DNA from: Bacillota bacterium
GTDB lineage: Bacteria; Bacillota; UBA4882; UBA8346
Assembly: GCA_023435225.1 (NCBI GenBank)
Contig: JAEYRX010000013.1
Location: forward strand, 1-64,000
DNA length: 64,000 bases
Reading direction: 5' to 3'
Each line of letters opens with the position of its first letter. Within the stretch, counting starts at the first letter, position 1. A program made the translations under genes and the position numbers. Below the pieces are notes generated by a model. It had not been told where the DNA came from. It searched no databases and saw only the letters and a list, made by a program, of their open reading frames with translations. This document shows positions 1 to 9,452 of this stretch, piece by piece.

Positions 1-27
1 ATAAAAATCTCCTTATAATAGAGAATT

Positions 28-1358
28 AGGTAGTCCTTGCCCGAATTCTCTAAAAAAGGAGAGTCCAAATTGCAAGACAAGGATACCATAAAATCCACAT
101 TTAATCAATTGTTTGAACCAATTTTAAACGATGCTTTTACCCAAAAATTAACCGAGTTAGGAGTAGACAAATATGTTAAAAAGCTAACCACAATCCAATT
201 AATCGAATTGATAGCCCATGCTCAAATACAGCAGCAAGGTAATTTACGCGAAATTGTCAATAACTTTAACAACGAAGAGTTCCGTTCGACAATTAACCTT
301 GAATCCATAAGCGCTTCCCAAATATCACGCCGATTAAGAGACTTGGAACCGGAAGTTCTGAAATCACTTTTCGAACTAACGATTAGGAAACTTGGTTGTG
401 AAATCGGATTTGACAACTTAATCAAAGAAACCGGACGGATTCATTTAATAGATTCAACAACCGTCGGGCTTTGTTTATCCAAATATCCGTGGGCGAGTTT
501 TCGTAAAACCAAAAGCGGTGTTAAAGTGCATTTAAGATTAAGATTTTGCCAAGAAATAAGCATTCCTGATAAAGTCGTAATTACAAATGCTAAAACCGCC
601 GATAAACGCCAAATGCATGAATTAGTAATTGAAGAGCCGGACTGTTTAAATATCTTCGACCGGGGTTATCTGGATTACAAGCTATTCGATGAATATTGCG
701 ATAATAACACCCGCTTTGTTACCCGGTTAAAAGATAATGCCATTGTTGAAGTAGTTAAGGAACTACCGGTATTTCCTAACAGTTCAGTGTTGAAAGACCA
801 AATCGTTTATTTGGGCGATGGCCGCAAGAAAATGCGAAACCCGCTTCGATTACTTGAAGTTATTGACAGTCAAGGCAAACGAATTGTAATTATCACCAAT
901 GATTTTAAGCTTGAATCCCAAGCAATCGGAGACCTTTACCGTTACCGTTGGCAAATCGAACTCTTTTTTAAGTGGATTAAACAACACTTTACGGTAAAAC
1001 ATTTCTACGGTACCAGCCAACCGGCGGTTGAAAATCAACTATATATAGCGCTTAATTCATACTGTTTATTGCTACTGCTTAAATTAAAAACGGGTTATCA
1101 AAAGACATTATTGGATCTGACCAGGATTTTGAAAGTAAGTTTATATAAGCCATTCGCCGCCTTTGTTCAGATATTGCATCAAAAGCCTTTAAGAAGTTCA
1201 AGAGGCCGACGCCGGATTGATAACGATAGAATTTATCAATTTCTTGAAAGGCAGGTGATTGAAGCTTACGATCTAAGTCAATTCTATGATATGACTTATG
1301 ATCCAATAATACTTTAACAAGTTAAATATAATTGTAAAATTGTGGATAAGGACTACCT
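28..1358 (+). mobile_element. IS4-family insertion sequence, apparently complete
   Basis: The element is bounded by an 11-bp perfect inverted repeat, AGGTAGTCCTT at 28-38 and AAGGACTACCT at 1348-1358, enclosing one transposase gene. The ends may extend a few bases further with mismatches. A 19-bp palindrome (1357-1375) lies across the right end. No clear target duplication can be read because only 27 bases lie left of the element. The transposase frame is intact, so the copy could be active. Nothing else is seen between the right end and the kinase gene at 1616. Confidence 0.8.
70..1317 (+). CDS. IS4-family DDE transposase
   Basis: A DDE transposase of about 415 residues that would cut and rejoin the IS ends. 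The first acidic residue lies in IHLIDSTTVGL, the second in NIFDRGYLDY and the glutamate in the IS4 signature YRYRWQIELFFKWIK (Y-x2-R-x3-E-x6-K). The frame can be opened from a TTG at 37, but the TTG at 70 has AAAAGGAG eight bases before it and is the better start. It is a single gene inside the inverted repeats, with no frameshift or internal stop. The family assignment is from the motif; the subgroup is not determined. Confidence 0.9.
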   Translation: MQDKDTIKSTFNQLFEPILNDAFTQKLTELGVDKYVKKLTTIQLIELIAHAQIQQQGNLREIVNNFNNEEFRSTINLESISASQISRRLRDLEPEVLKSLFELTIRKLGCEIGFDNLIKETGRIHLIDSTTVGLCLSKYPWASFRKTKSGVKVHLRLRFCQEISIPDKVVITNAKTADKRQMHELVIEEPDCLNIFDRGYLDYKLFDEYCDNNTRFVTRLKDNAIVEVVKELPVFPNSSVLKDQIVYLGDGRKKMRNPLRLLEVIDSQGKRIVIITNDFKLESQAIGDLYRYRWQIELFFKWIKQHFTVKHFYGTSQPAVENQLYIALNSYCLLLLLKLKTGYQKTLLDLTRILKVSLYKPFAAFVQILHQKPLRSSRGRRRIDNDRIYQFLERQVIEAYDLSQFYDMTYDPIIL

Positions 1359-1615
1359 GGTAATTTAATTACCAGAACCTTACTCTCCAAAAGAAAAAAT
1401 TGATGGTTGTATGTACTATTCTTGGATATTTATTACTTATGGCTTATTAAGATTCAGGTTGACTTTGAAAAAATAATTTTATGCAACGCTAGTGTGTAAA
1501 AATATTAAAACTTTAGATTATTAATCCCTAATCGAAAAAAATAGGATATAATTATTATGGAAAATTCCTTCATAAATTCATAAATTGCAGAAATTTAATT
1601 TTGGAGATGCGTCCA

Positions 1616-3046
1616 ATGATGCCTATCGCTTTTTTAATACTATTATGGATTACAGCCATAATTTTTCTTATTGCCGACTGGAAGAACGAATCATATCGTT
1701 GGGCTTCGGCTACTCTATTTCTTACTGGTTTAGGCGGGGTTGATGATATTATTACTAATAATGTCATTCCAATAATACAGCAATATCATTTAGCGAATGA
1801 AGCGCTTCTTCATTTTCTGATATTTACTGCGGCAATTATCGGTTCGATCTCAATTTTATTTTATCCTTACTGTGTACTGATGTTTAGTATTAGTTATACG
1901 GAAATTATTCAATTCCGGAAAATCAAATGGAAAATTCCGTTGACTTTATTACTTTTAATCCCGGTATTGTTAATGTACCGGTATATTGATATTTCTGATT
2001 TTTCCCATCTGGATTCCGAGCAAATTGGCGCTCAAATAGTTACTTATTGGGCGGCTCCTTATATCCTTATGGCAAATTTTTTATTAATTTATTCATATTT
2101 CCAAACTCCGCATCCAAAGCTAAAGCAGGAACGGTTACTGACTTGTTTGCTAGTCACTCCGATTACTATCGCTTCATTAATATTTGGCTATGTTATTGTC
2201 GCTTTTGGAGTCCTAAATGCTTGGAAATATCAGATTTGGACTACCATAATCTTTTTTATTGCCTTTATCATCTGCGCCATTACTTATGGGGCTATCGGAG
2301 TTAGAATAAAGTTTGGTAAGAACCGGTTGGACAACACTTTAAAAGCAGTTAGTTCCGGAACTTTATTGCTCAGCCATGCCATAAAAAATGAAATAACAAA
2401 AATAGCTATTTGTATTGACATTATTAAGTCACTGGAACTACCGGGAACAACAAGTGATAATTTACAAATAGCGGCCAATTCGGTTGAGCACCTCACGGCT
2501 CTAGTTAACCGGATCAATGAACAAACACAGGAAATTATATTAACCGAAACACCGCAAAACCTTAACCAAATAATTTCCGAAGCCTTGACTTTAGTCGCCC
2601 CGTTTTTTCAAGCTAAAAAAATTCAAGTCATTAATGAAAATAACTATAACCAAATCCTAATTTGCGATCCGGTTCATCTCCGGGAAGTATTAATTAACAT
2701 TTGTAAAAATGCAGTTGAAGCTATGAATCCCGGTGGATTACTACGGATACAGTCATATTTGGATAAAAAGAGATTGACTGTAACCATTGAGGACAATGGT
2801 AGCGGAATTGACAAGGAAAATTTACCAAGAGTCTTTGAACCGTTTTTTTCGACTAAGAATCGCCAGGGTAACTTTGGATTGGGGCTTTCATACTGTTATA
2901 ATGTTATGAAACAACACGGGGGAGCTTTAGAGATCAATAGCCAAGTAAATCAAGGGACAACAGTGTTATTGCATTTTAATCCTAAAAAAGTATTTAAAGA
3001 GAATCCTAGCTTCGTAAAGTTGGAGGTCTCCAATGTCCAAAATTAA
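1616..3046 (+). CDS. Membrane sensor histidine kinase
   Basis: Sensor kinase of about 476 residues. The N-terminal half (to about residue 235) is a run of seven or so hydrophobic segments; the C-terminal half is a kinase core. The phospho-accepting His is in LLSHAIKNEITKI, the N box is INICKNAVEAMNPGG, the G1 box is EDNGSGID, the F box is FEPFFSTK and the G2 box is GLGLSYCY. Start: the TTG at 1601 is itself part of the Shine-Dalgarno TTGGAG; the ATG at 1616 lies nine bases after it. It overlaps the following response-regulator gene by 14 bases, so the two form one operon and one phosphorelay. The stimulus is unknown. Confidence 0.88.
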   Translation: MMPIAFLILLWITAIIFLIADWKNESYRWASATLFLTGLGGVDDIITNNVIPIIQQYHLANEALLHFLIFTAAIIGSISILFYPYCVLMFSISYTEIIQFRKIKWKIPLTLLLLIPVLLMYRYIDISDFSHLDSEQIGAQIVTYWAAPYILMANFLLIYSYFQTPHPKLKQERLLTCLLVTPITIASLIFGYVIVAFGVLNAWKYQIWTTIIFFIAFIICAITYGAIGVRIKFGKNRLDNTLKAVSSGTLLLSHAIKNEITKIAICIDIIKSLELPGTTSDNLQIAANSVEHLTALVNRINEQTQEIILTETPQNLNQIISEALTLVAPFFQAKKIQVINENNYNQILICDPVHLREVLINICKNAVEAMNPGGLLRIQSYLDKKRLTVTIEDNGSGIDKENLPRVFEPFFSTKNRQGNFGLGLSYCYNVMKQHGGALEINSQVNQGTTVLLHFNPKKVFKENPSFVKLEVSNVQN

Positions 3047-3665
3047 AATTTTACTGGTTGAAGATGACCCGGATTATCTAAAAGTAATGTCCAATTTCTT
3101 GAACCGCGAAGAAGATTTGGTAGTGGTCGCTACCGCTTCAGATAAGGATACTGCGATAACCCTAAGTAAAACCCTGGATTTGGATATTATCTTGATGGAT
3201 ATTAACTTATCCGGGAACAAATATGATGGGATAATTGCCGCTGCTGATATCAACCAGTTTAAAAAAGTTAAAATAGTTATGCTATCATCTATGGTGGAAA
3301 CCGATATTATTACTCATTCATTTACCGCCGGCGCCGTTAATTATATTTCCAAAAACAATTATCAGGAGATCCCAAAAGTACTCCGGGAAATATACCAAAG
3401 TGAAACTCCGATTGAAGTTTTATTAAAAGAATATCATCGTCTAAAAGAGGCGGAACAATTGCAATCTCTGACTCCGGCTGAAAAAGAAATATATCGTTTG
3501 GTTGAATCAGGCCACACCCATGCCCAAATCGCCAAAAAGCTTTATAAAAGCGAGAATACTATCAAAAATCAGGTCAATAATATTTTAAAAAAGCTAAATG
3601 TATCCAATTCAAAAGAAGCGGTAAAGAAAGTAAAAACAAAAGGAATTTTTAGGCTTTTTCAATAA
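3033..3665 (+). CDS. NarL/FixJ-family response regulator
   Basis: Two-domain DNA-binding response regulator, 210 residues. The receiver carries the acidic pair in VEDDPDY, the phospho-acceptor Asp in IILMDINLSG and the conserved Lys in YISKNN. The C-terminal LuxR-type helix-turn-helix runs from LTPAEKEIYRLVESG to NVSNSKEAV. The ATG at 3033 is preceded by TTGGAGG. It is translationally coupled to the upstream kinase through a 14-base overlap, which makes that kinase its partner. It converges on the second two-component system; only a weak AT-rich dyad lies between them (3668-3697). Confidence 0.9.
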   Translation: MSKIKILLVEDDPDYLKVMSNFLNREEDLVVVATASDKDTAITLSKTLDLDIILMDINLSGNKYDGIIAAADINQFKKVKIVMLSSMVETDIITHSFTAGAVNYISKNNYQEIPKVLREIYQSETPIEVLLKEYHRLKEAEQLQSLTPAEKEIYRLVESGHTHAQIAKKLYKSENTIKNQVNNILKKLNVSNSKEAVKKVKTKGIFRLFQ

Positions 3666-3721
3666 TAAGAATAAATAATACTATTAAATTATTCTCGTTC
3701 TCCGCTACCTGTATGTCTCCT

Positions 3722-4786
3722 TTAAAATCTTACATTCACGGTAGTCCCATTACCTGATAATGATTTAATAAGGAAATCACCCTTAAGTTCAGTTATCCGC
3801 TCCTTCATACATTTTATCCCTAGATGTTCATCATCTTTATTCTTATCTGAATCATTAAACCCTTTCCCATTATCTTGAATAGCCAATTCAACCTGGCCAT
3901 CCCAAACTTTCAAACTTACTTTCACTTTACTGGCCTGCGCATGCTTCACTATATTATTAAGCGACTCTTGGAGTACTCTATATATCACCAGCTGTTTCCG
4001 GCTGTCCAGATTTTCATCTCCGCTGAAATCACTGCTGATGTCTAGATTATATCGTACCCGGAATAAAGTTATTAAGCTCTCCAGCGCCTCAAAAAAACCT
4101 TTTTCCGCCAAAGCAGCCGGCCGAAGTTCATAAATCATTAACCGCATCTCGGTTTGAACTTCTTCAACCATTCCCTTTAATAATTTAGTAATTTCTCCCG
4201 CTCTAGCCTGATCCTTTCCCAAAATATATTCCATGGTATTTAGGTGTAAACTGATTCCGAACAAATTTTGCGAAACCGAATCATGCAACTCTCTGGCAAT
4301 CCTATTTCGTTCATCCATTACCGCTAATTCCCGATTTTCCCGTTCTAAGCGTAACATCTCTTCTTTTTCGGATGCAACTATGAAGAAGGTGGCAATCATC
4401 ATTGAGGCAACTCCCACTCCCAAACTCATATAGAACAAGTTTATTTGCTGGGGTATGTTAAAAATCAAATAAAATGTTCTTCTAAATAACAAAGCGATAC
4501 TATAAAAAATCATTACACTAACAGTATATGAGATACCAAGGTGGGCAAAGAAAAACCGGTGATAATCCGGAAAAAAATTAAAAAATGATGTTAACACTAT
4601 AGTGTTTCCCAAACTTATAAAAAAGCCGACTACAAAACCAAAAAAAATGAAAAAATGTAATTTAGCTAAAGTAGTTGGTAATCCATCGGTTATCAAAGAT
4701 ATTGCTATTGAGACCCCGACTCCCGCAATACCGCCAATTAACAAGTCCCTAATACTATCTTTCAAATTTCGTTTAAACGTTACCAT
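3722..4786 (-). CDS. NarL-type (HisKA_3) sensor histidine kinase
   Basis: Sensor kinase of the LiaS/DesK/NarX class, about 354 residues. Four or five membrane segments fill residues 15-145, followed by a short charged linker and the HisKA_3 dimerisation domain with the phospho-accepting His in RIARELHDSVSQNLFG. The ATPase domain has LQESLNNIVKHAQA (N box) and IQDNGKGF (G1). Two ATGs are possible; the one at 4792 abuts the Shine-Dalgarno AAAGGGA, so the ATG at 4786 is preferred. It lies 17 bases after its response regulator gene (4804-5427), so regulator and kinase are one operon, regulator first. Confidence 0.88.
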   Translation of the reverse strand: MVTFKRNLKDSIRDLLIGGIAGVGVSIAISLITDGLPTTLAKLHFFIFFGFVVGFFISLGNTIVLTSFFNFFPDYHRFFFAHLGISYTVSVMIFYSIALLFRRTFYLIFNIPQQINLFYMSLGVGVASMMIATFFIVASEKEEMLRLERENRELAVMDERNRIARELHDSVSQNLFGISLHLNTMEYILGKDQARAGEITKLLKGMVEEVQTEMRLMIYELRPAALAEKGFFEALESLITLFRVRYNLDISSDFSGDENLDSRKQLVIYRVLQESLNNIVKHAQASKVKVSLKVWDGQVELAIQDNGKGFNDSDKNKDDEHLGIKCMKERITELKGDFLIKSLSGNGTTVNVRF

Positions 4787-4803
4787 ATTCATTCCCTTTC
4801 TGT

Positions 4804-5427
4804 TTATACCAACTTCAATTCAATAACCTTTATTACAGCCTGAGTCCGATCATTAACATCCAACTTTCGTAAAATATTACTGACATGAGTCTTCACTGTT
4901 GTTTCCGAAATAGCCAAATCCATTGCAATCTCTTTATTCGATTTTCCCTTAACCAGTTGGGCCAATACTTCTTTTTCCTTAGCTGTTAGCGGCTCAATTA
5001 ATGATTCCGGTCTATTTACCCGTTGAATTAATTTTTTGGCAATCCGAGGATGCAAAACCGGTTCACCATTTTTGGCCGCCAATATTGCTTCAATCAATTT
5101 CTGCGGCGGTGAATCCTTCATTAGATAACTTAATGCTCCGGCTTCTAAGGCTGCAATTACTTCATCGTCCTCACAAAAACTGGATAGAATTATTATCTGA
5201 GTAAATGAATCAGCTTCTTTAATAGCCCTGGTAAGTTGGATACCTCCCATCCCAGGCAAATGAAGATCGATTACAGCGATATCCGGTTGAATCTTCAAAA
5301 TCTCCGCCAAGGCTGTTTCGCCATCCCCGGCTTCCCCAATAATTTCTATCTCACTTTGAGTACTTAAAAAAGTTTTAAGTCCTTCACGGACAAAAGGATG
5401 ATCGTCAACTATAAAAACTTTCAGCAA
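4804..5427 (-). CDS. NarL/LiaR-family response regulator
   Basis: Response regulator of 207 residues. The receiver begins LKVFIVDDHPFVREGL, with phospho-acceptor Asp in IAVIDLHLPGMGG and Lys in LMKDSPP; the LuxR-type helix-turn-helix is LTAKEKEVLAQLVKG to NDRTQAVIKV. The start is a TTG at 5427 with GGGAGG seven bases before it; no ATG is available upstream. First gene of a two-gene operon with the HisKA_3 kinase at 3722-4786. The pairing is typical of LiaRS/VraSR-like or DegSU-like stress systems, but no target can be read from the sequence. Confidence 0.9.
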   Translation of the reverse strand: MLKVFIVDDHPFVREGLKTFLSTQSEIEIIGEAGDGETALAEILKIQPDIAVIDLHLPGMGGIQLTRAIKEADSFTQIIILSSFCEDDEVIAALEAGALSYLMKDSPPQKLIEAILAAKNGEPVLHPRIAKKLIQRVNRPESLIEPLTAKEKEVLAQLVKGKSNKEIAMDLAISETTVKTHVSNILRKLDVNDRTQAVIKVIELKLV

Positions 5428-5461
5428 CTCATTACCTCCCAGTCGGCGCTTTATATAAATA

Positions 5462-5610
5462 TTTTTAATTTATTTATTCAACTTTCCCACTTCAATAATC
5501 TTCTTCAGTTAAGTCATATAATCAGTATCGTTTTTTCAAAATCGATGTTCCAAAGTATTGACTTAACTGTATAAATTTCAAGGTGGGAAAGTTGTATTAT
5601 TTATTTTTTT
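5462..5610. repeat. Foldback element, family D copy 1 (variant)
   Basis: The core 5479-5594 is a palindrome with outer arms CAACTTTCCCACTT and AAGGTGGGAAAGTTG and inner arms CAGTTAAGTCA and TTGACTTAACTG. The direct repeat TTATTTATT flanks it (5470-5478 and 5597-5605), as a target duplication would, though the motif is low in complexity. It differs from the other family D copies by CCCAC in place of CGCAC. It sits in the non-coding stretch between a response-regulator start and a beta-barrel gene. Confidence 0.7.
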
Positions 5611-5878
5611 GGCCTATTGAATTTAAAATTCAGAAGCCGAAATCTCTTTGTTACTCTCATTATAAAATGTTATACGAAATAATGCATCTATTATTAGTAT
5701 TTGTTTTTGAAATCCAAAGTAGGAAATAATACTCCTACTTTTGAATGAGTTAAAAGATTAATCCTGGACTTTCCATCCGAATAAAATGTTTCCCCCATTA
5801 GGAAAAGACAGGACTCGGCAGGAATAGAGCAGAATGATTCGAATTAAAGAACAATTAAAATCATCAGGGGGTTAAAAA
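5611..5878. promoter_or_regulatory. Leader of the beta-barrel gene with a short hairpin
   Basis: AT-rich leader. A perfect 9-bp stem, AAAGTAGGA (5716-5724) and TCCTACTTT (5733-5741), with an 8-base loop, could be an operator or a weak terminator. CAGGGGG precedes the ATG at 5879. No other gene is seen here. Confidence 0.35.
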
Positions 5879-6388
5879 ATGATCAAAAAACAACTCACTA
5901 TTATTATTAGTTTGTTATTATTATTTGTTATTAATATTAGCTGTTTCGCCTCTGATGATTTAAACAGGCGGGAATATGCATTTGGATGGCAATTTTCACG
6001 GCCGGCTAACGGATTTAGTGTTAAAATCCCAATCAAGGAAGATTACTATTTACAACCTATCTTTGCAGTTTCAATGGCCGAAAAAGACAATTCTACTCAA
6101 GGGCATTATGCGTTGGGGCTAAGAGGCATTTATCATCTACCAATCCAAGAAGATTTTCAGCCCTATGTTGGAGTAGCATTGGGATATTCAGAGAATTTTG
6201 AAGGTACTTCCTTTAAAGATTCCTCCGTTAACAATGGAGGAACAGGCTATGAAGCTTTTTTCGGAGTCGAATATCAAAAATACCTTATTCGTCCCGCCCT
6301 GGAAATCGGTCTGGGAGGTTTTAACAAGTTTGATCATACCCACTTTGCCGGGTTGATTGCTAATTTTTCCGTGATGTACTACTTTTAA
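5879..6388 (+). CDS. Small signal-peptide protein, probable outer-membrane beta-barrel
   Basis: Protein of 169 residues that I cannot assign to a named family. Residues 1-24 form a classical signal peptide (Lys-Lys, a long Ile/Leu run, then CFAS). The mature part alternates polar and aromatic residues in short strands (YAFGWQFS, YYLQPIFAVSM, HYALGLRGIYHL, FQPYVGVALGYS, GYEAFFGVEY, IRPALEIGLGGF) and ends SVMYYF. Strand pattern, Gly/Tyr content and a C-terminal Phe are features of outer-membrane beta-barrels, which would require a diderm envelope. The ATG has CAGGGGG upstream. Its stop overlaps that of the convergent GGDEF gene within TTAA (6385-6388). Confidence 0.65.
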   Translation: MIKKQLTIIISLLLLFVINISCFASDDLNRREYAFGWQFSRPANGFSVKIPIKEDYYLQPIFAVSMAEKDNSTQGHYALGLRGIYHLPIQEDFQPYVGVALGYSENFEGTSFKDSSVNNGGTGYEAFFGVEYQKYLIRPALEIGLGGFNKFDHTHFAGLIANFSVMYYF

Positions 6389-7911
6389 TATCCGCAGCAT
6401 ACCTTATTCTTTCCGGTCTTCTTTGCATGATATAAAGATTTATCTACAAATTCCAATAAGGAAACCTTATTTTTAGCATGATCCGGAAGAGTCCCAACTC
6501 CAACAGAGATGGTAACCGATCGTTTTAGTTTGCTGGTCGGGATCTCCTGGACAGCTTGTCTCACCCTTTCAGCAATATGAGATGCTAAGCGATAGTTAGT
6601 ATCTTTTAGTATTATAGCAAACTCTTCCCCGCCATAACGGGCAAAAACATCCTGTTCCCGGACTACATCCGTAATAGTAAGCGCCAAATTCTTTAATAAT
6701 TGATCTCCGGCTGGATGACCAAATGTATCATTATAGCTTTTAAAGTTATCAAGGTCGATTAGGATCAATGACAAAGGCTGTTCCTGCTGAATTGCCCGAT
6801 TAGACAGCCATTCCATCTGTTCGTTGAAATAACGGCGGTTATAAAGTCCGGTCAATCCGTCGGTATCCGCTTTCTGTTTCTCCTGGCTTAAGCTGACAAT
6901 ATTTTGAATTGCGATACTGGCTTGATTGGCAATACTGGTTAAAATCTGAATTTCCTGGTCGGACAAGGTTTGAGCTTTTTCAGTAGTAACGACCATAGCC
7001 CCAACTACTTCTCCGGTAATTACCAATGGAAAAGCAAATAAAGATTCAACCGGTATACCATCAAAAATTTTCATCAATTCAGGATGTTTTTGAATACTGG
7101 TAATAATTAATGGTTCCTTAAAAACAATAATCGGCGCCAAAGTAAGGCTATGTTTACTAAGCGGGTGCTTGTTATAATCATTAATCCAATTATCTTCCCA
7201 ACCCATTGAATCATATATTTTTAGCATTTCATCAGTAAACATCATGATGGCAACCATTTGTAATGAATTAGTCTGACGTACCGTTTTGATTATCTGTTTA
7301 AATATCTCTTCCAAATCGGAACTACCGGTTACTTCTTGAGAAAAACTATTGAGACGTTGTAAGTCAATATTCCAACGAGCTAGAGTCTTGGAGATTTCCT
7401 CTTTAATAGTGAAAGTATGTCGGCCCAAATATCCTCCGGTAATCCCGGCTAAAAAAAGATAACTTACTTTTACCATCAATGGCATCACATAAAAAGTCTT
7501 GGAATAAATAGCAGCTCCAATTAAAATACCTGACATCATTGAACACCAAACAATAATTATCGGGTATTTACAACGTAAAACCGCCAAGATTACCGGAATG
7601 AACAAAAACGGATACAACTCGCTGGCCGAACCACCGGTAACCGCAATCATATAACCGGTAATAAGTAAATCAATACCGAACATTATAAAACGTAATGAGT
7701 TAGTAGCAAAAATTCTTAATGTGGGTATTAAAAGGAAGAATAAATTAAGTACCAAATATACTCCGGCAATTATATAATCAATTTGCCGGCCCTCAACTCC
7801 CAAAGCTAAAACAATTAGAATAGCATTTATCAGGGCCGCTTTGATTCTAATCTGCGCTAACGTGAGACTAAAGCTTTTATCTTTTTGTTTTTTATTCGTC
7901 TTTTTTCCCAC
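6385..7911 (-). CDS. Membrane GAF-GGDEF diguanylate cyclase
   Basis: Probable c-di-GMP synthase of 508 residues. About six membrane segments lie in residues 20-165, a GAF-like sensory domain in about 195-335 and a GGDEF domain in about 345-508. The catalytic loop is RYGGEEFAIIL, an active-type GGEEF, and the substrate-binding part LTGLYNRRYF and LIDLDNFKSYND is intact. The start is a GTG at 7911 with GAGGGG eight bases upstream. It lies 5' to two PilZ genes, so synthesis and reading of c-di-GMP are encoded close together. No clear allosteric RxxD site was checked. Confidence 0.9.
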   Translation of the reverse strand: MGKKTNKKQKDKSFSLTLAQIRIKAALINAILIVLALGVEGRQIDYIIAGVYLVLNLFFLLIPTLRIFATNSLRFIMFGIDLLITGYMIAVTGGSASELYPFLFIPVILAVLRCKYPIIIVWCSMMSGILIGAAIYSKTFYVMPLMVKVSYLFLAGITGGYLGRHTFTIKEEISKTLARWNIDLQRLNSFSQEVTGSSDLEEIFKQIIKTVRQTNSLQMVAIMMFTDEMLKIYDSMGWEDNWINDYNKHPLSKHSLTLAPIIVFKEPLIITSIQKHPELMKIFDGIPVESLFAFPLVITGEVVGAMVVTTEKAQTLSDQEIQILTSIANQASIAIQNIVSLSQEKQKADTDGLTGLYNRRYFNEQMEWLSNRAIQQEQPLSLILIDLDNFKSYNDTFGHPAGDQLLKNLALTITDVVREQDVFARYGGEEFAIILKDTNYRLASHIAERVRQAVQEIPTSKLKRSVTISVGVGTLPDHAKNKVSLLEFVDKSLYHAKKTGKNKVCCGY

Positions 7912-7994
7912 TTCTTATTCCCCTCATTATTTACGATTGAAATTAACTATGTGGCAATAGACTTCAGAAAGTGGAGTCTAGATTTAAAGAAAAT

Positions 7995-8121
7995 TCATGT
8001 TGTCAATAGTATTCAGTACTAAAATCAAATTTTGAAAATACCGAACGCTTTAACGATTTTTCAAAATTTGGTATCCATAAACTATTGATTTTACTGCATT
8101 AAAATATGAGTGCGAAAGTTG
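7995..8121. repeat. Foldback element, family D copy 2 (one end lost)
   Basis: Right end GAGTGCGAAAGTTG (to 8121) with inner segments TTTTACTGCATTAAAA, CAAAATTTGGTATC, AACGATTTTTC and CAATAGT matching, in inverse orientation, the order seen in copy 3 (13006-13153). The left terminal arm is not recognisable. It fills most of the 370-base gap between the diguanylate cyclase start and the LysM gene end; the rest of that gap (8122-8261) holds nothing I recognise. Confidence 0.65.
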
Positions 8122-8261
8122 TATTACTATTAGTATCGTAATTTCGGAGCAAAAGAATTATACTTTAGTTCAATTAAATCTTAAATTATGTTCATTAACC
8201 AATGCTTTAAAGAGTTATTCTTTAAGAGAACACCATTATTTGAGTATTTTCTCTTTTATAT

Positions 8262-8288
8262 AAAAAAAAGGCCTAATGGCCTTTTTTA
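8262..8288 (-). terminator. Intrinsic terminator of the LysM gene
   Basis: On the minus strand GGCC-ATTA-GGCC extended by flanking A and T tracts, followed by a run of eight T. It overlaps the stop codon of the LysM gene (8286-8288). Confidence 0.8.
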
Positions 8289-9113
8289 CCGACAACGACG
8301 CTCATGCCTTTTTTCATGTTTATGTTTTTTCTTTCTGCAACGATATGGGCATTCTTCCCATGGAATTACTATATAAAACGGCATCGGATATGACTGCCCG
8401 GGCGGACACGGTGCTGCAGGGACCGGCATTGACGGCATCGGCATTGGGTGTTCGATTGGCAAAATAGGCATTGGATGCGGGCAAGGCGCAATCGGCGCCG
8501 GTCTGGGCATTTCTCCCGGTGATGGCATCTCCATTACCGTTCTAGGGATACAAATAACCTGCCCCGGGAAAATAATATTGGGATCGGATACTTGAGGGTT
8601 TGCCATGATTAACGCTGCTAAACTGATATTATTGGCTCTGGCAATCTCAAACATAGTATCCCCTGATTTGACCGTATAAAGTTTTCCATTTGGACAAGGT
8701 ACCGGAGTTCCTCCACCGCCTCCCCCAGGGATAAATATTTCCTGACCGGGATAAATAAGATTTGGATCTTTAATTTGTGGGTTAGCCGCAACTAAAGCAT
8801 CTAAAGAAACTCCAAATCTTTTTGCAATTTCATACATAGTATCGCCTTTTACTACACGGTAACTTCGGCCCGCCGGATTTGGGAAACCCTGACCGGGAAT
8901 GCAAATCATTTGTCCGGGATAAATGGCATTAGGGTCTTTAACCTGTGGATTAGAGTTGATTAGTTCCTGTAAGGGAATATTATAACGTTTTGCAATAAAA
9001 AACATTGTATCACCGGGTTTAACAGTATATAACTGACCATGCGGACAAACCGGAGTCATCCTAGCTTCAGCTTCCACTTCAAAATCAGCATTATTATCTA
9101 TCTGATCGGACAT
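8286..9113 (-). CDS. Triple-LysM protein with Pro/Met-rich tail, coat-like
   Basis: Protein of 275 residues with three LysM peptidoglycan/chitin-binding modules: LYTVKPGDTMFFIAKRYN, SYRVVKGDTMYEIAKRFG and LYTVKSGDTMFEIARANN, each ending in a PGQ-x-I-x-IP strand. A Pro/Met-rich linker follows, then a basic Cys-containing tail (CRKKKHKHEKRHERRCR). There is no signal peptide, which together with the tail fits a spore-coat or exosporium morphogenetic protein of the SafA/LysM kind rather than a secreted wall hydrolase. Start: the ATG at 9113 has GAGGAGG seven bases before it; the upstream ATG at 9146 would place that site inside the gene. Confidence 0.8.
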   Translation of the reverse strand: MSDQIDNNADFEVEAEARMTPVCPHGQLYTVKPGDTMFFIAKRYNIPLQELINSNPQVKDPNAIYPGQMICIPGQGFPNPAGRSYRVVKGDTMYEIAKRFGVSLDALVAANPQIKDPNLIYPGQEIFIPGGGGGGTPVPCPNGKLYTVKSGDTMFEIARANNISLAALIMANPQVSDPNIIFPGQVICIPRTVMEMPSPGEMPRPAPIAPCPHPMPILPIEHPMPMPSMPVPAAPCPPGQSYPMPFYIVIPWEECPYRCRKKKHKHEKRHERRCR

Positions 9114-9255
9114 TCTGGTCCCTCCTCGTAAACAGGATTTTTTCACTTATATAAGTTTAATTAAATTCTTATATGCATCTTAATCCTATATAAGTAACAT
9201 ATTCAATTATCCGAGATTTGGGCATTAGGATTAAGGCATAATTAAAAAATCATTA

Positions 9256-9361
9256 TTAAGGAAGCGCTGATTAATCCGATTTTGTGCGAGCAAATATGCG
9301 ACATTAGGCATTTTGCGAAGCACAAAATCGTCACCTATTCAATTAATCAGCGCTTCCTTAA
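9256..9361. repeat. Foldback element, family A copy 1
   Basis: A 106-bp palindrome with ends TTAAGGAAGCGCTGATTAAT and its complement, inner arms GATTTTGTGC and GCACAAAATC, and a loop about 30 bases long. Copies 2 (10388-10493) and 3 (44783-44887) differ from it at only a few positions. It lies between the start of the LysM gene and the terminator of the first PilZ gene. Confidence 0.9.
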
Positions 9362-9376
9362 ACTTTTAAGATAAAC

Positions 9377-9404
9377 AAAAAAACCAAGTCGTAAGACCTG
9401 GTTT
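9377..9404 (-). terminator. Intrinsic terminator of the first PilZ gene
   Basis: Stem AAACCAGGTC / GACTTGGTTT (10 bp, one mismatch) with a 4-base loop, followed by seven T on the minus strand. It lies 50 bases past the stop at 9453. Confidence 0.75.
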
Positions 9405-9452
9405 AATAATTAATTAATTAACTTTAAATTGTAGTGAGAAACAAGTAAAAAA